In this document: positions 11,501-24,530 of the stretch, piece after piece
How positions within the stretch are numbered: the stretch's first letter is position 1
Layout: every line of letters starts with the position of its first letter
Assembly: GCA_013400155.1 (NCBI GenBank)
Contig: VXBM01001313.1
Span: forward strand, 62,001-126,000
Length of the DNA: 64,000 nt
Origin: Helopsaltes ochotensis
Taxonomy: Eukaryota; Chordata; Aves; Passeriformes; Locustellidae
Direction: 5' to 3'
Notes under the pieces: generated by a model
The model's input: the letters and a program-made list of their open reading frames with translations, nothing else
Database searches by the model: none
Told to the model about the DNA's origin: nothing
Program-made: the position numbers and the translations under genes

Positions 11501-14500
11501 ATTACTCTTGTTCTAAGGAAATAAGTGTGTGGGAAAAGAAGCAGGTTTGTGTCATTTCTAGGGCTGTTTCCATATAAATAAGTCTTTCCACTATCAGAAA
11601 TGTTTCTTCACAAGAGAAAGGAAAGAGAGTTTGTCCCCTTGGTGATAAAATTGACCCAAACACCATAACTGCCTGTCTTAGGCTTACTTCTGTATGGACA
11701 ATGATTCTCTCTAGAAAATGGTCATGCATGAGGCATGATTAAAAAAAAAATCAGTATTAAAAACTATCAGTGCAATAGGAAGATTTTGAACTATTATTTT
11801 ATGCTCTCTCTCACCTAACTGTATTGGCATTTTTCATCCCATTTTAGCGTTACTGTTTTGCAGATTTAACTTCGTAAAGGATTCTTCTCTTCCTATATGT
11901 GATTTTTCAAAAATCCATTTCATCCTTAAAATATGCTTTCTAGCAGTGAATGGTAGCTATTGATTATCACTTAATTTAAGGGAATTATTATACACTATAA
12001 TTATTACCTAGTGATTAAACTTACTTCTTTTAGTTCCTAGCTCATGGAGACCATAAACATTACTGTGGTTATAAACAAAATATAATGCTGCACTTTGAAG
12101 AGTGACCATCCTTACTGGTGAGATCGTTCCTTGGTTGGTTTATTGAAAGTGAAGAGGGCAAAAAAAGGGGTAAAGAGCATCCACAAGAGCTGATGTATAT
12201 GAAGTAAGGATATCATAATTTCAGGTGAGACCAAACCCACATGTAAACTCAATGCAGAAATATTTTCATGGCTGAAATTTTGCTTCAGACCCCAGAAATA
12301 GCAAAGGAGTAGAAAGGCTGGAGTATGTCTAGAAACATGCTTCCCTCTCTTCCATCTGTTGTCCCAGCCACCTCCACCAGAGAATCCTTAGCCTGACTCC
12401 ACAACTGCTTCTTTGGGTCCTCCCGCCTGCTCAGCAGCAGTGGGGTGGCAGCAGAGGATGGCACACGCCTGGAATTCCATAGGCACTTGGCACGGCCTCC
12501 TCATCCCTCCTGGGGAGAGATCCATGTGCTCCTAGGGATTTCTGGGTGTTCCGTGCCACTTGAGTCGGCAGCGCAGATGGTCAGCCCCAAGGAATTCTTG
12601 GCAGGAGCGGAGCTGTGAGCCGTGCCTGTGTCCAAGAGCAGCTGGGCCTGGCTGCTCCCTGAGCTGGGGACTGGGCTCCCAGGGTGTGTGGGTGTGGGGG
12701 GGGAAGAGACAGCTCAAGGGAAAACCAAACAAAGCAGCATAAGAAAAGCCTTGGCTGGAACATCGTTCCACAGGCAGTTTTGTTGATTGCATGTGATAAT
12801 CACTGGATTTCTTCTTTACAGAAAATATTTTCCTTGATTGCTGGCTCATCACATGGCTCCATCTGTGAGTTCACATTAGACCACAGGAGTGGGCATGAAG
12901 GAAGAAAATGTGATGGGCTATTTTCACAGTGTGTCCCCTCTAGCTCTTCCCCTCAGCATTTCTCTGCAGTTTCATATTCCCACTGCCTCTACAGCCTTCT
13001 CGTGAATTGTCTCTTATTTTTGGTTTATTTACCCAAAGATGCCTTTACCATTCCCACAGGCCTGAACTGCATTGACTGCAATTTCTGTTAGTTGTTACAC
13101 GGCACTAGAAAATCCATGGAGCACTCTTCAGCATGGCAAGAAGCAGATGAAAAATGACTGTGTGAGAGAGAGGGGGAGAGGTCAAAGTGCTGAACATTAT
13201 CCTGAAAAAAGATTGTTTTGTTAATAAATATGTCGTTTGCCAAGGGTGGCAGACCCTGGAATATCCATGCTGTGGGAAATCTTTCTGCTGTCAAAAGCAC
13301 TATGATGCTTTGCCACGTGGACAAAAAAATACCCACCCAAGGATCATCTCAGGGCCAAATCCTTTCCCACTAAGTCAATAACAAGTGAGAGCTTTTAAGG
13401 ATATTTTTTCAGGCTGAGAGCAGCTCTTGGATGGACTCACAGGAATTCTGGTCACATTTTTATCCGTGTACTCAGAGAAGAATGTCTGTCTTATGGGAAA
13501 CTTGTTTAAAGCAGGAGATAAAATGCTGCAGGAAGAGTTCCCTTGCAGTGAAAGGAGATCACGACACAGCAGATGGACATCATTCATTCCTGCTGGGGTG
13601 GCACCAGTACCACAAATAGGTTTGCAGTATCACAGGGAGTAAAAGATGACAGCAGAGCATTGATTACCCAGCAGACATTTCCTTCATAATAGAAACAACA
13701 GTCTCAAAAAATCATTGCACTATAGTGATTATTCAATGTGATGCTGACTGAAAATAAAAAGGGAATTTTCATTATAAACCCAGTTCTACATTCCCAGTTG
13801 TCACAGCCACAGCACCAGAGCCTTTAGTTGCTTGTAGGTACCAAGATTAAAAGAAGCTGTTCGCTGTGTGTCAGCACCTATGCAAAGTCTCTCCTTACAC
13901 AGTGGGGATTCTTTCCAAACTGTCAAGGAAGTGCCAAAAAAGCCAAAACTAATAGGGCCTCATAAATACTAACATAACAAAGAGAGCTGCAAATTGGCAA
14001 CTTTATCTCCCAAGTCACTACTCCATGGCCATTACAAAAATTAGTGCTTTGGGAAATCCTGTGTTTTAAAGAAGGTTCATCTCATCACATGTGCAGAGAA
14101 GGAACACATTTTCCATTTCCATTGCTCCATCAAGCAAATATTGGTATCCTAAAGCCAGGGATGAGGGAAATGCAGGACTCTGAGCTATGATGTGGCACTC
14201 ATCAAGCACAGCAACCTTGCACATATGAAATGGGGTCATGGTGAGAGTAACGCCAACATCTCAGCTTTGTAATTTTACTCCCACCTCTGCTGAGGCATCA
14301 GAAGCAAGACCAGCCCTAGGTGGTGGCTTCAGAAAACAGGTAGTAATTACTGTGCGTGAGAATAGTTGCTCAACTCCTTTAACACATGCACCAGACAGTA
14401 CAAGCAGGCTTGGAAAGAGATTGGAAAATATAGCCTTTAGACTTTTGGGAAAGGATTCATTGAGTTTTGACAGCACGGAGAGATAATACAAACAGCCCAG

Positions 14501-15994
14501 AGGTCTGACTTACGGACAAAATCAAATGAACACGATGTTGTTTGTCTGGTCCGCACCTCAGAACCAGTCTGGCCTGATCCCAGGTGAGTCAGAGCCAGTG
14601 AGAACAGAGGATATTCCCTCAGCTCTGCAGTGCCATGACGAGAGCTGCCTGGACGTCAGCAGGGCCATCCCAAGCCCTGGGCCACCTTGTGCCAGTCTGA
14701 CCCCAGGGAAAGCAAGGAGAATTTGGGTTTCCCCCTCATATCCACCCCATCCTTTTTCCATAGGATCATGTTTTGATTTTGATTCACCATTAGGCTGGAA
14801 GGGTGTAGGCAAGTGTTTAGATGGGGAAATGCAGCAGCATTACCTCTGTAATAGCATGCAGGGCACAGATGAACTCTTCTATGCTTTTCAGTCAAAAAAT
14901 GATAATATTATTTCTTCCCATTAAAATGTTCAGCTGAGTGTTTTAATATTTTTTATCAATTCTCCTGAAAAAAGTTTTTCCCTTTTTTCAAAGCTGTGTA
15001 TGTGACTCCTAAGAAAACAGAGCAGTAACACTGACACCTTGGCACATGTCCTTCCACCATGAACAAAGGGCCAACAAGCACAAGGTGTTCTTGTCTCGTC
15101 TATATTGAGGTGCCACTGAAGTAGGATACATCCAAAATAAATGTTAGGTCCAAAACTTACAAGAAAGACACAATTGAAGGAGCTTGTGATTGCAAGCAGA
15201 TTTTCTGAAGAATAAAAATGCCTCCTGGGGATGCTGCACCAGCCACCTCCACAGCACGAGACAGATTCCTTCACTTGTCCTGAGCTGGAAATGTCTCACC
15301 CAGGCTTCCACCAATCTTCAACCCTTCCAGTACTGAGCACACCAGAGAGAATATCAGTTACTCTTACCCCATTTGCTCTTGTTATCAGAATCTCTGGACC
15401 AGTCAGAAAGACTCAGGGCAGCTTGCATTGGTCTTCGGCAGCTCTTCTGCCAAAGAAATGACCTTTTATGGGCCTTTAAGGGCTGGTTGGGTATGAGAAT
15501 TCATTATTTGATAAAGAGAAATCTCAGGAAAATATGGAAGTTATCTTCCTTTTTTTTTTTTTTTTTAATGTAGAATTAGGTGCTTTATAACTGGAAAATT
15601 CACCAGACTACTGCTTCCATTTGAATGAGCAGCACTACAGAGACCAAAATGGCTCCTCTGCTCTCCAGCAGGAAGAAAAGTTTGTAAAAGCCTTTCTTTT
15701 TCTGCTGCTGCACCACCAGTTTTATTTACCTGTAAAACCCAGCAACCATATAATTCCTCACAGCCTGTATTACAGGAACGATAGTCCAGAACCAAATAAT
15801 GGAGCAGTAATTTAACCCCAGCTCTTGGATGCCGCCCCCAAGCAGCGCGAAGAGCCACGATCTCTGCCATGAGTGAGCTGGACCTGGGCTAGGGCTGTCC
15901 TGCTCACAGACACAATGATCAGGCGTTCAGGAATTCATCTGCCTTTTTTCAGCCTGCTTGTCCTTGTTTCCCACTGAACAGTGCACATGAAGGA

Positions 15995-16186
15995 ATGGAA
16001 GGGTGGCCAAGCACTGGCAGAGGCTGCCCAGGGAAGGGGTCGAGTCAATGTTCCTGGAGGCACTAAAAAGTTGTGCAGATGTGGCTCCTGGGGACGTGTT
16101 CTGGTGGTGGGCTTGGCAGTGCTGGGTGGATGACTGGAATCAATGATCCCAGAGGTCTTTTCCAACCTGAAAGATTCCATTATTCT
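15995..16186 (+). mobile_element. CR1 LINE 3' fragment
   Basis: About 190 bases follow the CR1 3' region in order: 'GGGTGGCCAAGCACTGG', 'AGGCTGCCCAGGGAAG', 'GGTGGGCTTGGCAGTGCTGG', 'AGAGGTCTTTTCCAACCT', and a worn ATTCTATG-like end. It is 5'-truncated in sense orientation, with small indels relative to the familiar avian pattern. Confidence 0.9.
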
Positions 16187-18390
16187 TAGCTTTGGTGACA
16201 AGGAGAGTCCATGGGGTTAGGAGAAAAAGCACTTGATCCATGAAAGAAGCAAACCCTGACCAGAGCAGTTTCACACCAAACATATCAAGGTTCCAAGAAC
16301 TGAAGAGTCAGCATGTGCCATTAATGCCATTTTAATGCATTTTTAATGGCACTAAAATACCTTGACTTAAAAATAGAGCTTCTATCCACAGATAAAATCA
16401 GCAGGTCACAGGCACTTGTTAAAAGTATGGGATTGCTTTTATAAGCTATGGAGGAAATATCCTATCCTAATTAGCTGTGGGAGACTTAGGGCAGCAATAA
16501 TTCAGGATGAATAGGGTTACAGGTGATGTTACAGAGGATAGAGACAGGAGTTGATGTTCGTAGAGCAGTCTAGTGCCAGAGCTTTACATTTGGAGCGGTT
16601 GTGGGAAAATTATGGCAAATGAGAGGAAAACTGATGAAAAATGTTGCTGTGTAAGACCAGCTTGGACACCAAAAAAAGGCAAAATTTCACCATTGAAAAA
16701 ACCCCCCAAAAAAGAGCAACACTCAATGAGATACATGTACCCACATGCTGTGAATAAACACACAAAAATATATCGGCACTGTTTGTTATACATGCTGCTT
16801 TCTTAGGGAAAACTCCTTGGAAAACCATCTGTTGCCTGAACTCCGATGGTGATCGGGCTGAGATCTCATCTGTAGCAATAAATCCACCCTCATGTGCGTC
16901 CAGTCTTGTCACTGAGCAGAGGATTGTGGTGACTAATGACTCTCAGGTTTGCATTCAGCTCCAAGTGGACAGGTAGTTTGTATTCCGCATCAGATCCCGT
17001 GGCTCGCTAGAAAAACAGTTTTCAAGCACACATTTTCCATACCACAAAGATAATTCAACATCTTTTGTTCTGAAATATTCCAGAAAATTTCACAGATTTT
17101 AGAAACTGCATGCACTGAATGTGGTTAAGTTACGCTGTAGGAAATCCACAGTTACTCCATTGATTTTGGTAAAATTAAACATATCTGCAGCATGTACACA
17201 TACTCTGCAGCTTTTATGCTTTTCACTGCAGCATAATGTGAGGGGTTTGCACATAATTTCTTTAAGGGAATTCCTAAGCATGTCATAAATCCTTCTCATA
17301 AATGTGTTTTCAGTGGACCAAGTCCATGGTTAATTGATATACACATGGCGGCATCCATGCTAACTTTTTCTGAGAAATATGTACAGGGATTTTATTAGCA
17401 AAATATTACAGGAACAACTCAGCCCAGGTACTTGAGGAATTTACTTAGATCACATAAAATGTATTTTGTATCCTTCGAATACACAAGACCTGATCAGTAG
17501 CCAGTTATGTCCATAGAATTTTTTTTCCATGGGCCGTCCCTCAGTACAGAAACTGCACAAGACACTGCACAAGACACTGCACAAGAAACTGCACAGAAAC
17601 TGCACCAGAACTCAGCTGTAAAACTGGCTCAAGATCCTCTTCTCCCTCTGACTCTCTTTATTATTTCTATTTTTATTATTCCCATCTTCACATTTCCACT
17701 CCTGACCCTGTCACTTATGGGTAAATACCTGTGGCCTGGGAGCAATTCCCTCTGAAGAGGTTTTGACTGCTGGAGCTGGCATAGGGAGGGAGCGTGGCTG
17801 GAATTTCAGCCTTGTGGGATGGTTAATGAAGCCTCTGCACAACGCCCGCCCAGCAAAGGTCACACCTGAGCAGCCTGGTGCCCATCCTCTGGTAGGAGCC
17901 AGCAAAAAAGAGAGGCAGGGGTGAACCCAGCGAGGGCAGGAAAAGAGGGGTCTGTCCAAAGGGAATTGCTGGGTGGGGAAGGGAGCCTGCCGGTCACGGT
18001 CTCCTGGCTGAGGACACCAGATGCACAGCTGCCAGGAGCCCATTAAATATTGAAGAGCCAGCATTCAGCAGGCAGGGGAAAAACAACATATCAGCTCCTT
18101 TAGTCTCTCTGAGGTGAAATGTTTTGTGATAAACAACACGCTGTTCCCTGCTCCCATTCCCAGCACAGGAGGGTCACAGAAGGAGGCTCTGCTGGGAGCC
18201 CAGAGCCAGGAGAGCCCAGTGTGGGTATTGATCCCTCTGTGCTGGGTGTCACTGACGTCCCCAGCTCCTCACAGATTGCTTCTGGCAGCTCCGCTGATGC
18301 CGAGTGCTCACTGCATGCAAACAGAAGCGTTGAGATTCACTCGGGGCTGTAAGTGACCTGTTAGTGCCACAACATCTGCATGGCAAACAA
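16187..18390. other. Non-coding sequence, nothing recognised
   Basis: AT-rich unique sequence. It includes an A/C-rich patch near 16670-16712 and a period-12 minisatellite near 17548. A GC-richer stretch at about 17760-18360 has overlapping short open frames on both strands, none recognisable. Confidence 0.6.
17548..17612 (+). repeat. Period-12 tandem repeat
   Basis: About five units of a 12-bp repeat, consensus 'ACTGCACAAGAC'. The later units lose bases and shift to period 10-11. Because 12 is a multiple of 3, the plus-strand frame encodes a Thr-Ala-Gln-Asp/Glu repeat, but the surrounding frame shows no gene features. Confidence 0.9.
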
Positions 18391-18741
18391 GGCTGTGGAG
18401 AGAAGAAGACTCAGAGGTGGCCTTATCACTCTCTACAACTACCACAAGGGTGGTTGTACGCGGGTGGGGGTCAGTCTCCTCCAGGCAGCAATTGACGGAA
18501 CAAGAGAGCACAGTCTTAAGCTGTGCCAAGGGAAATACAGGTTGGATATTAGGAAAAGGTGCTTTACAGAAAGGGTGATACAGTATTGTAATGGTCTGCC
18601 CAGGGAGATGGTGGAGTCACCATCCCTGGATGTGTTTAAAAAAAGACTGGATGTGGCAGTCGATGCTATGGTTTAGTTGAGGTGTTAGGGCTGGGTTGGA
18701 CTCAGTCTTGGAGGTCTCTTCCAACCCAGTGATTCTGTTAT
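18391..18741 (+). mobile_element. CR1 LINE 3' end with ORF2 C-terminal tail
   Basis: This is the longest CR1 copy in the window, about 350 bases, in sense orientation. A frame open from 18380 to a TAG at 18674-18676 reads with motifs such as 'LITLYNY', 'LDIRKR' and 'MVESPSLDVFKKRLDV'. I recognise these as the C-terminal tail of CR1 ORF2 (the endonuclease/reverse-transcriptase protein), often mispredicted as a bird gene. After the stop comes the short 3' UTR with 'GGTCTCTTCCAACCC' and an ATTCTGTTA-type end. The catalytic domains are absent, so it cannot move on its own. Confidence 0.93.
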
Positions 18742-19737
18742 ACCTTTCGGGTTTTCTTCCTCTCCATAGGATGCTGTGGAGAACAAGAATATTTCACAAC
18801 TGCGTCCCGCAATTATGCTTTATCCCCTTGGATTTCTAAGGAAATCTCTGCTGCGATTGATAGACCTTGGGAAGGTTCACGACCTAGTGCAGGAGGAATG
18901 TTTTATTCCAAGCCATTCAGCCAAAGTTTTCATTTTTCTAGAAGTAACATATTTCATTGCTGGCTGGGCAGTAAGTGAATTATAAAATATAACTATAATA
19001 TGCTGGTAACAAAGGTTGAAGCTGTTTTCAAATTTCACCACCTAACAATAGTCAGTTTTACAGAAGTGCAGTAAATAGTAAGTGCTGTTTTACTGGATGT
19101 GTTTTGTTCTTAACACTAGCAGAGTAATTTCTTTTTTAACATACACCAGAATTTAATTGAAACCATACTCCAGCTTATACTTGCCACACAGGTTAATGTG
19201 GTTTTCCTCTGCTACCAAACTTTAAATTTACAAAATGATTACTTCTTGTTTGGTCCCTACACTCTCACATTCATTCGCAGGGTTTTGCTACTTTCTGTGC
19301 ACCTGAATGACAGACTTTTCTTTTTTTTTTAACCAAACCTTTGTGCAATACCTTGAACCCTTCAAGTAAAAATCAATGTTTTGTATCCTCCTGGGTTTTT
19401 TTTAATCTGTCCATGAGTAACAATAATCAAAAACCTCTATTCCTGGGTCAGGCCACTTTGAAACTGCAGTTCAAAAGCTCCCTGTTCTCCTCAAATTCCC
19501 TTTTGTCCTTTTTAGATGACTCTCAAATTTTAAACTTCTTTTTTTTCTTTCTGTGAAAATGAAAAACCTGAACTTCTTCACTTAACTCTGCCAAAAGTAC
19601 TTCCAATATGGATAGATAACCTCTGTGGCAGTGAAGTTTGATTACTTCCCATAACCATTTTCATTTCTGAGAAGGTTAGACCTAAGACCCAGCTAATCTA
19701 GCCAGGATCCAGGTGAAAAGGGGAGCTCATCACCAGG
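18742..19737. other. Non-coding sequence between two CR1 copies
   Basis: AT-rich unique sequence with a T10 run near 19321. Nothing recognisable as gene or transposon. Confidence 0.6.
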
Positions 19738-19863
19738 TACAAGGCCAGGCTGGATGGGGCTCTGAGCAACTTGCTCTAGTTGAAGGTGTTCATGACCATG
19801 GTAGGGTGTAGGAACAAGATGGTCTTTATGGTCCCTTTCAACCCAAAGTTTTCTATGCTTCTG
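19738..19863 (+). mobile_element. CR1 LINE 3' fragment
   Basis: It matches the CR1 3' end in sense orientation: 'AAGGCCAGGCTGGATGGGGC', 'GAGCAACTTG', 'AGTTGAAGGTGTTC', 'GGAACAAGATGGTCTTTA' and 'TTCAACCCA', then a worn terminal octamer. It is 5'-truncated and belongs to a different CR1 subtype from the 18391 copy (the 'GGATGGGGCTCTGAGCAACTT' type). Confidence 0.9.
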
Positions 19864-21519
19864 GTACCCCCACCTTTGTCTCCTGCTCTACTCTGTCCAG
19901 GATTGATGCGACACACACCTACCAATCTTCAGAGAAAGGAGAAATCATTTTTTGCACTGAATAGAGCAGACATCCTGATGCAAAAACCACATTTGCCAGC
20001 TGACCTGGCTCCCCTCCATTCCCTTTGTGATGATCCTTTTACAATGGGTCAGAAACCAATTCTCTCCAATCCTGGCTTTAAACAGCCACCTTGTCTCTAT
20101 GCAGGGGACTCCCTGCAGGGACCCACCAGGGAGGAATTTCTGTGCCCTGTTCACACCAGCCAGCAGCAGGCACATCAGCAACCAGCCCACAGCCTGCACG
20201 CTTGATTGAAAGGTATGACCTGTTTGCTAAGGCCACAGCAATTACACTTTTAATTAACCTCTGCACTTTCTGCAGCCAACAGGTAACTTATTTCACTTAT
20301 TGACAGAATTAACCAGCTCTCGCTCCCATCATAAACCCCAACAACAACCCCCTTCCCACCACCTGATTTAGAGGCAGGACATATAAGTGCCTTAATCACT
20401 CCTCTCTCACAAGCTTGTAGCTCCTGGTTTTACATGCTAACAACTTCCAGACTGGCACCTTTCCTTTACTGAATGAAGACTGAGTGTTTTAAGTCCTTTG
20501 CCATCTCTCAAATCCATGCCAAATTCATGCACTTTCAGCCATCAAAATGCAAAACGGTATCAGAGACATTTTGTGGGCACCCAGTCCAGCCCACACTAAA
20601 ATAAATTAGAATTTTCCAGTCAGTTCTGATGGAGGTAGGATCAGACCTCCCGGAGTGGAAAAATCACAATTTTCATGCTTAGATGGTTCCACAATAGAGG
20701 ATTTGCTTCCACTTTGGAAAATGATACAGCCATAGACTGAAAAAATGAAATTATTATGTAGATAGTCAGATATGGGACTCTTGACAGTTAAATAAAAGTC
20801 CTCTTCAAATATTTGAACATCTTTCAATGAAAATAGCTAAATAAGCCACTAAGGTAATATCTGCTGGTGCATTTCAGGGAAAATAATTTTTTTCAGGAGG
20901 TCACAGTTAATAAACAGACCGAAACAGGTAACACTGGTAACTAAATCCTATTATTGCTCTTTTCTGTCATGATCTGGATTGCTTTTTGTCTCCCTGTGAA
21001 TGGATCTCAATATTTCTGCCCTGATGGTCACAAATCAGAGTTATATCATGGAGAGAGACAATTCCTGCCTGTCCACCCCTCTCAGGAGGGAAGAGTTGAC
21101 AGAGATAAGACAATTCTCTTGTCCTCCACACGTGGGAAAGGGACTCCAGCTCTGGGCTGGGCTTCCCCACGCAAAGAGGGATGAAGGAGGTGCTGGGAAC
21201 TCCAGAAATGGTGTCCAGCACACCTGAAGTTTTTTATTGGGTCTTCCTATTCTCTCTCTTCCCAGGGTCACCCAGTTGTTCCTTCTTAGCTCTGGTTCAC
21301 TCTCACAAACATTTAAAGCTGTCTGAGGGGCTCTTGCACCAACAGAGAGAGCACACGTGGCCCTTGGAGCCAGCTGCATGGCAGCAAGGCTTGGAAGTAG
21401 CTGTGACCCAGGAAAGGATGAGGGGGACAGCATGAGGAGGAGGACATCAAGCATTCCATTACAAGGCTGATGAGAGTTTCCTAACAAAAGCAGAAGTTCC
21501 TTAATCATTCTTCAAGGTT
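19864..21519. other. Non-coding sequence, nothing recognised
   Basis: Mixed-composition unique sequence. Several overlapping open frames of 60-155 codons occur around 19780-20300 and 20950-21510 on both strands. None has a recognisable domain, and mutual overlap argues against coding. Confidence 0.55.
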
Positions 21520-21850
21520 AAGAGGTTTGCGCCCTGACCTTCCCTAGTTAGCATGCTGTCGGTATTCCACTTCTGAAATATGAATAAGCTATTCATTATC
21601 ATCACAGCCATTATTCTTCTGCAAGCCACCACAAAGGAGAAAAGATGCTTCTTTTCACAGGAGACAGGGTCAATCTATTCTATCAGCCGACTAAGCCTGA
21701 ATAATGCATAAACTGTTTTTCACAGGAGGCTCTCGCAGCTGAGCAGGAGATAAGCAACGCATATCCATAAGGATGGACAGCCAGGAAAGATAATCTCCTG
21801 CTTAGAAATATTTTTACTGTGAGGTATTTGCTACATCTGCTACAGCATCG
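21520..21850. promoter_or_regulatory. Candidate enhancer-like stretch with GATA motifs
   Basis: A repeat-free block of about 330 bases. It has two GATA-factor type AGATAA cores 40 bp apart (21748-21753 and 21788-21793), the second within AGATAATCTCC. Further TAAT and ATTCATTAT cores and a 'TGAATAATGCATAA' stretch lie near 21696-21712. Inferred from motif clustering only; no conservation data are available. Confidence 0.22.
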
Positions 21851-24219
21851 TCTAAATGAGTGGACCTTTGCAGATAGAAACTCGATTCTGTTATCTTTTT
21901 TACTACAATCCCTTCCCTTTAATAGGGTGGGAGTTATGGTGCAGCTCATACCTGGCGTTGAAGATAGAGAGAGGAAGGGGGATTTCACAGCAGGAACTAT
22001 TTATTTTATTATTCTTGTGGTTGGTATCAGCAATATCGGCATTCAGTGCCCAGGTGTAGTCAGGTGAAGCTTTTATGGAAGGTAAAATCTTTCATTAGGC
22101 CAGCTAAAACAGTTTTAAAAAAACCCAGCAGAACTTCTGGACACAGGAGGCTTTCCGGAGGTTAGAAAAAATGGCCCAGTTTTGTTGATGCTTCTCCTTA
22201 GTCCCGAGGAAGGGTTTGTGTGCCAAAAAAGCTTCCCTGTTTTTTGCAGCTGTATCACTTCACTCAAAATACTCTCTCACCTCTCCTCTCAAACTGCCTC
22301 AATATATCCTTAGGGTATCATAACACAACAACATTACTGTTAATTACATTAACTCATCTCACATAATGAGAATTAATGAGAGTTCTGCCATTGTGAAAAC
22401 AGTCAAGAGTGCAGCACAGCACTAAAGACTTTCTTAGCATTTTTCTACTTTTTTGATGCTATTTCTATTACATTTATTAATTGTGGGACACACAGAGCAC
22501 ACACACAATACAAACAGAGATATCATTTTTCTCTGCCTCTGGTAATGAAATTACAACTTCATACAATATGAATATGTGAAGTACAAGGATTGCAGTTTCA
22601 AGGGGTTCATTTTCCTCCTGTTTTCTCCATTTATCTGCCTAAAACCCTAATACAAACTTAAAATTTTTTAATTTTGTCAGACATACATTGCCATAAAGGA
22701 ACTGCTGGTGTCCTGATATCTCTGCAGTTTGGGATGACAAGTTTGAGGTCAGCAGAAGGTAAAATCCTCGAAGGCCTTGCAGCTGTAAGCCCACTTGAAG
22801 GGTTTGTTTAAACCTTCCCCGAAATTCCGCTGTTATCCATATCCTTATCCCACAGCTTGCACTCAGTCTAAGTGTTACCCTAAAAACCATTAGGAGGGAT
22901 TTCACAGGCGCTTGTGTAAATTATGAAAAATTGTAATTACTGCCCTCATGGACAATAATAATAAATCAGATTTTTTTTCTTTGAGCATTTTAGGTCAGAT
23001 TTGCTAACTCCATTTAACAACTACCTCATGATAAGGCTGCTCAGACTCCAGGAGAGGGAGGGCTGTGGGACGTGTGTGAAAACAACAAGAGCAGCCTGTT
23101 TCCACAGTCTTATTCATTTCAGGTTATTCCTGCACTAATAATGAAACTGGTGGAAAAATAAAATTCTAACAGAAGCAAAGTGATTACGGAATATCTGTGG
23201 TGGAAGAGACAGGACAAACAGTGGAAGATTGATGCGGTCAAAAATAGGGCAGAACCAGTTCTTTAAGTTTTGCCTAAAAAGTTGCTCCAAAAGGGATGCT
23301 GCTTTCTGCATTGCTAATTATCTGAGCTTACAAAGTCCTGACTTACCTTCAAGGAGGAAGTGAGGATTCTCTGCTTTCCTGATAAGTCAGCTGACGCTAT
23401 TTAAGCAACAAAATCAAGGGATTTAACTTTGACATAAGTTATATGAAGTAAATTGTGATTTTATATCTACCCATATATTACATCCATCACTTATCATACT
23501 GATACATTTCTTACCAACTGTATTAGTAGAAACTTAAGACAACAACTTAACCTCATTTTTAGAAGTTGAGTAAAGAAATTGCTTTTTTCAGGCCCACAAG
23601 AAAAAAAAAATTTTAGTTCAGCGGAACTATGTTTAAAAAAAGATTTTAAATTTTTTCAATAGAAGAAAAAATTCTTCAGACAGTTTTTATAAGAGTGTGC
23701 ATTAGGAACATTCTTGGGAAATATGTCATATTATATTATCAGCCATGTCTATGTGGGCTGCAATGATAAGTCAAGAGTTATGGTGGGTACTTCCATGGTC
23801 TGGGTGTTTAAACATGCTGATCAAGAAACTTGCTAGATTCCCTCGTGGTCTTGTAATCCTGAAGGTCTTTTCCACAGAAAACAGATGTCCTCAGTTGGTG
23901 GAGAACAGAGCTGGGTGGTGAGTCTGGGCAGAGTCAGAAATCAGAGTCAGACATACTGCAGTTTTACTGTAGAACTTGGAAAGAGTTATTTTCTATTTTT
24001 CACTGGAAAAAAAATGCACCTTTTTTTTTCCCTTATCAACTCTGCCTGTTTGGATAATTTATTCTAAATTAAAAAGAGGATTAGTGCTTTGATCAGCTGT
24101 CATTTTATCCCTACCTACAGCATCTCAAACACTGTTTTCTCCTAAATCTCATAGGAGTTTTCAGTGACTTGAAGTGACTCAATAAATTCTTGAGGAGGCG
24201 TCAGGCCGTGCAGGAGGTT
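21851..24219. other. Non-coding sequence, nothing recognised
   Basis: AT-rich unique sequence. A 45-base piece at 23838-23880 weakly resembles a CR1 3' end but is too short and worn to call. No gene or RNA is recognised. Confidence 0.6.
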
Positions 24220-24530
24220 TCAATACACTGATTTTTATTTATGATGTGCTCGAATAGATTTTGAACAGAGAGAAAGCCATGCATGGTTACGTTAATAACT
24301 GAAGCACACGATAAGGAGAGCAGATGTTTCTGTGACCAGGGCTCAAAGCCCTAATTGCCAGCTGGCATGTTTTTTCCCTAATCTGTTGGAGATATCGACT
24401 TGCCAGGATGAAATGTAGAGTTCCTTTGAACCCTGGGAATATTGGGTGTGTAGCTCATCACTTCCTATGGAGCAAAATGCTAATTATAAATGGCATTCCT
24501 CATTATCCGTGAAATACTCGCTAATCTGAG
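24220..24530. promoter_or_regulatory. Candidate enhancer-like stretch
   Basis: About 310 bases without simple repeats. They contain the 10-bp palindrome CCATGCATGG (24277-24286), a ACGTTAATAAC stretch just after it, and 'GCTAATTATAAATGGCATTC' near 24479-24498, combining a homeodomain core and a MEF2-like core. The evidence is composition and motif content only. Confidence 0.2.

Larger units (their letters stand above)
10367..15994. other. Non-coding sequence, no supported gene
   Basis: Mostly AT-rich unique sequence with a somewhat GC-richer patch at about 12400-12700. It includes a (TA)n microsatellite and one consensus CRE described separately. An open frame at 14526-14924 (+, 132 codons) contains a perfect splice-donor string CAG|GTGAGT at 14581-14589 but no recognisable domain. 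A T17 run lies at 15550-15566. No RNA gene or full transposon is recognised. Confidence 0.6.

Noticed and set aside
14526..14924. 132-codon frame containing a perfect CAG|GTGAGT donor at 14581-14589
   Set aside because: The frame runs on past the donor, the upstream acceptor is poor in pyrimidines, and the peptide is not recognised. A donor hexamer alone is common.
21041..21508. 155-codon minus-strand frame
   Set aside because: It overlaps several plus-strand frames of similar length and has no recognisable motifs.
23838..23880. Possible CR1 3' end ('GAAGGTCTTTTCCACAG')
   Set aside because: Only one short block matches and the terminal octamers are absent, so it could be coincidence.
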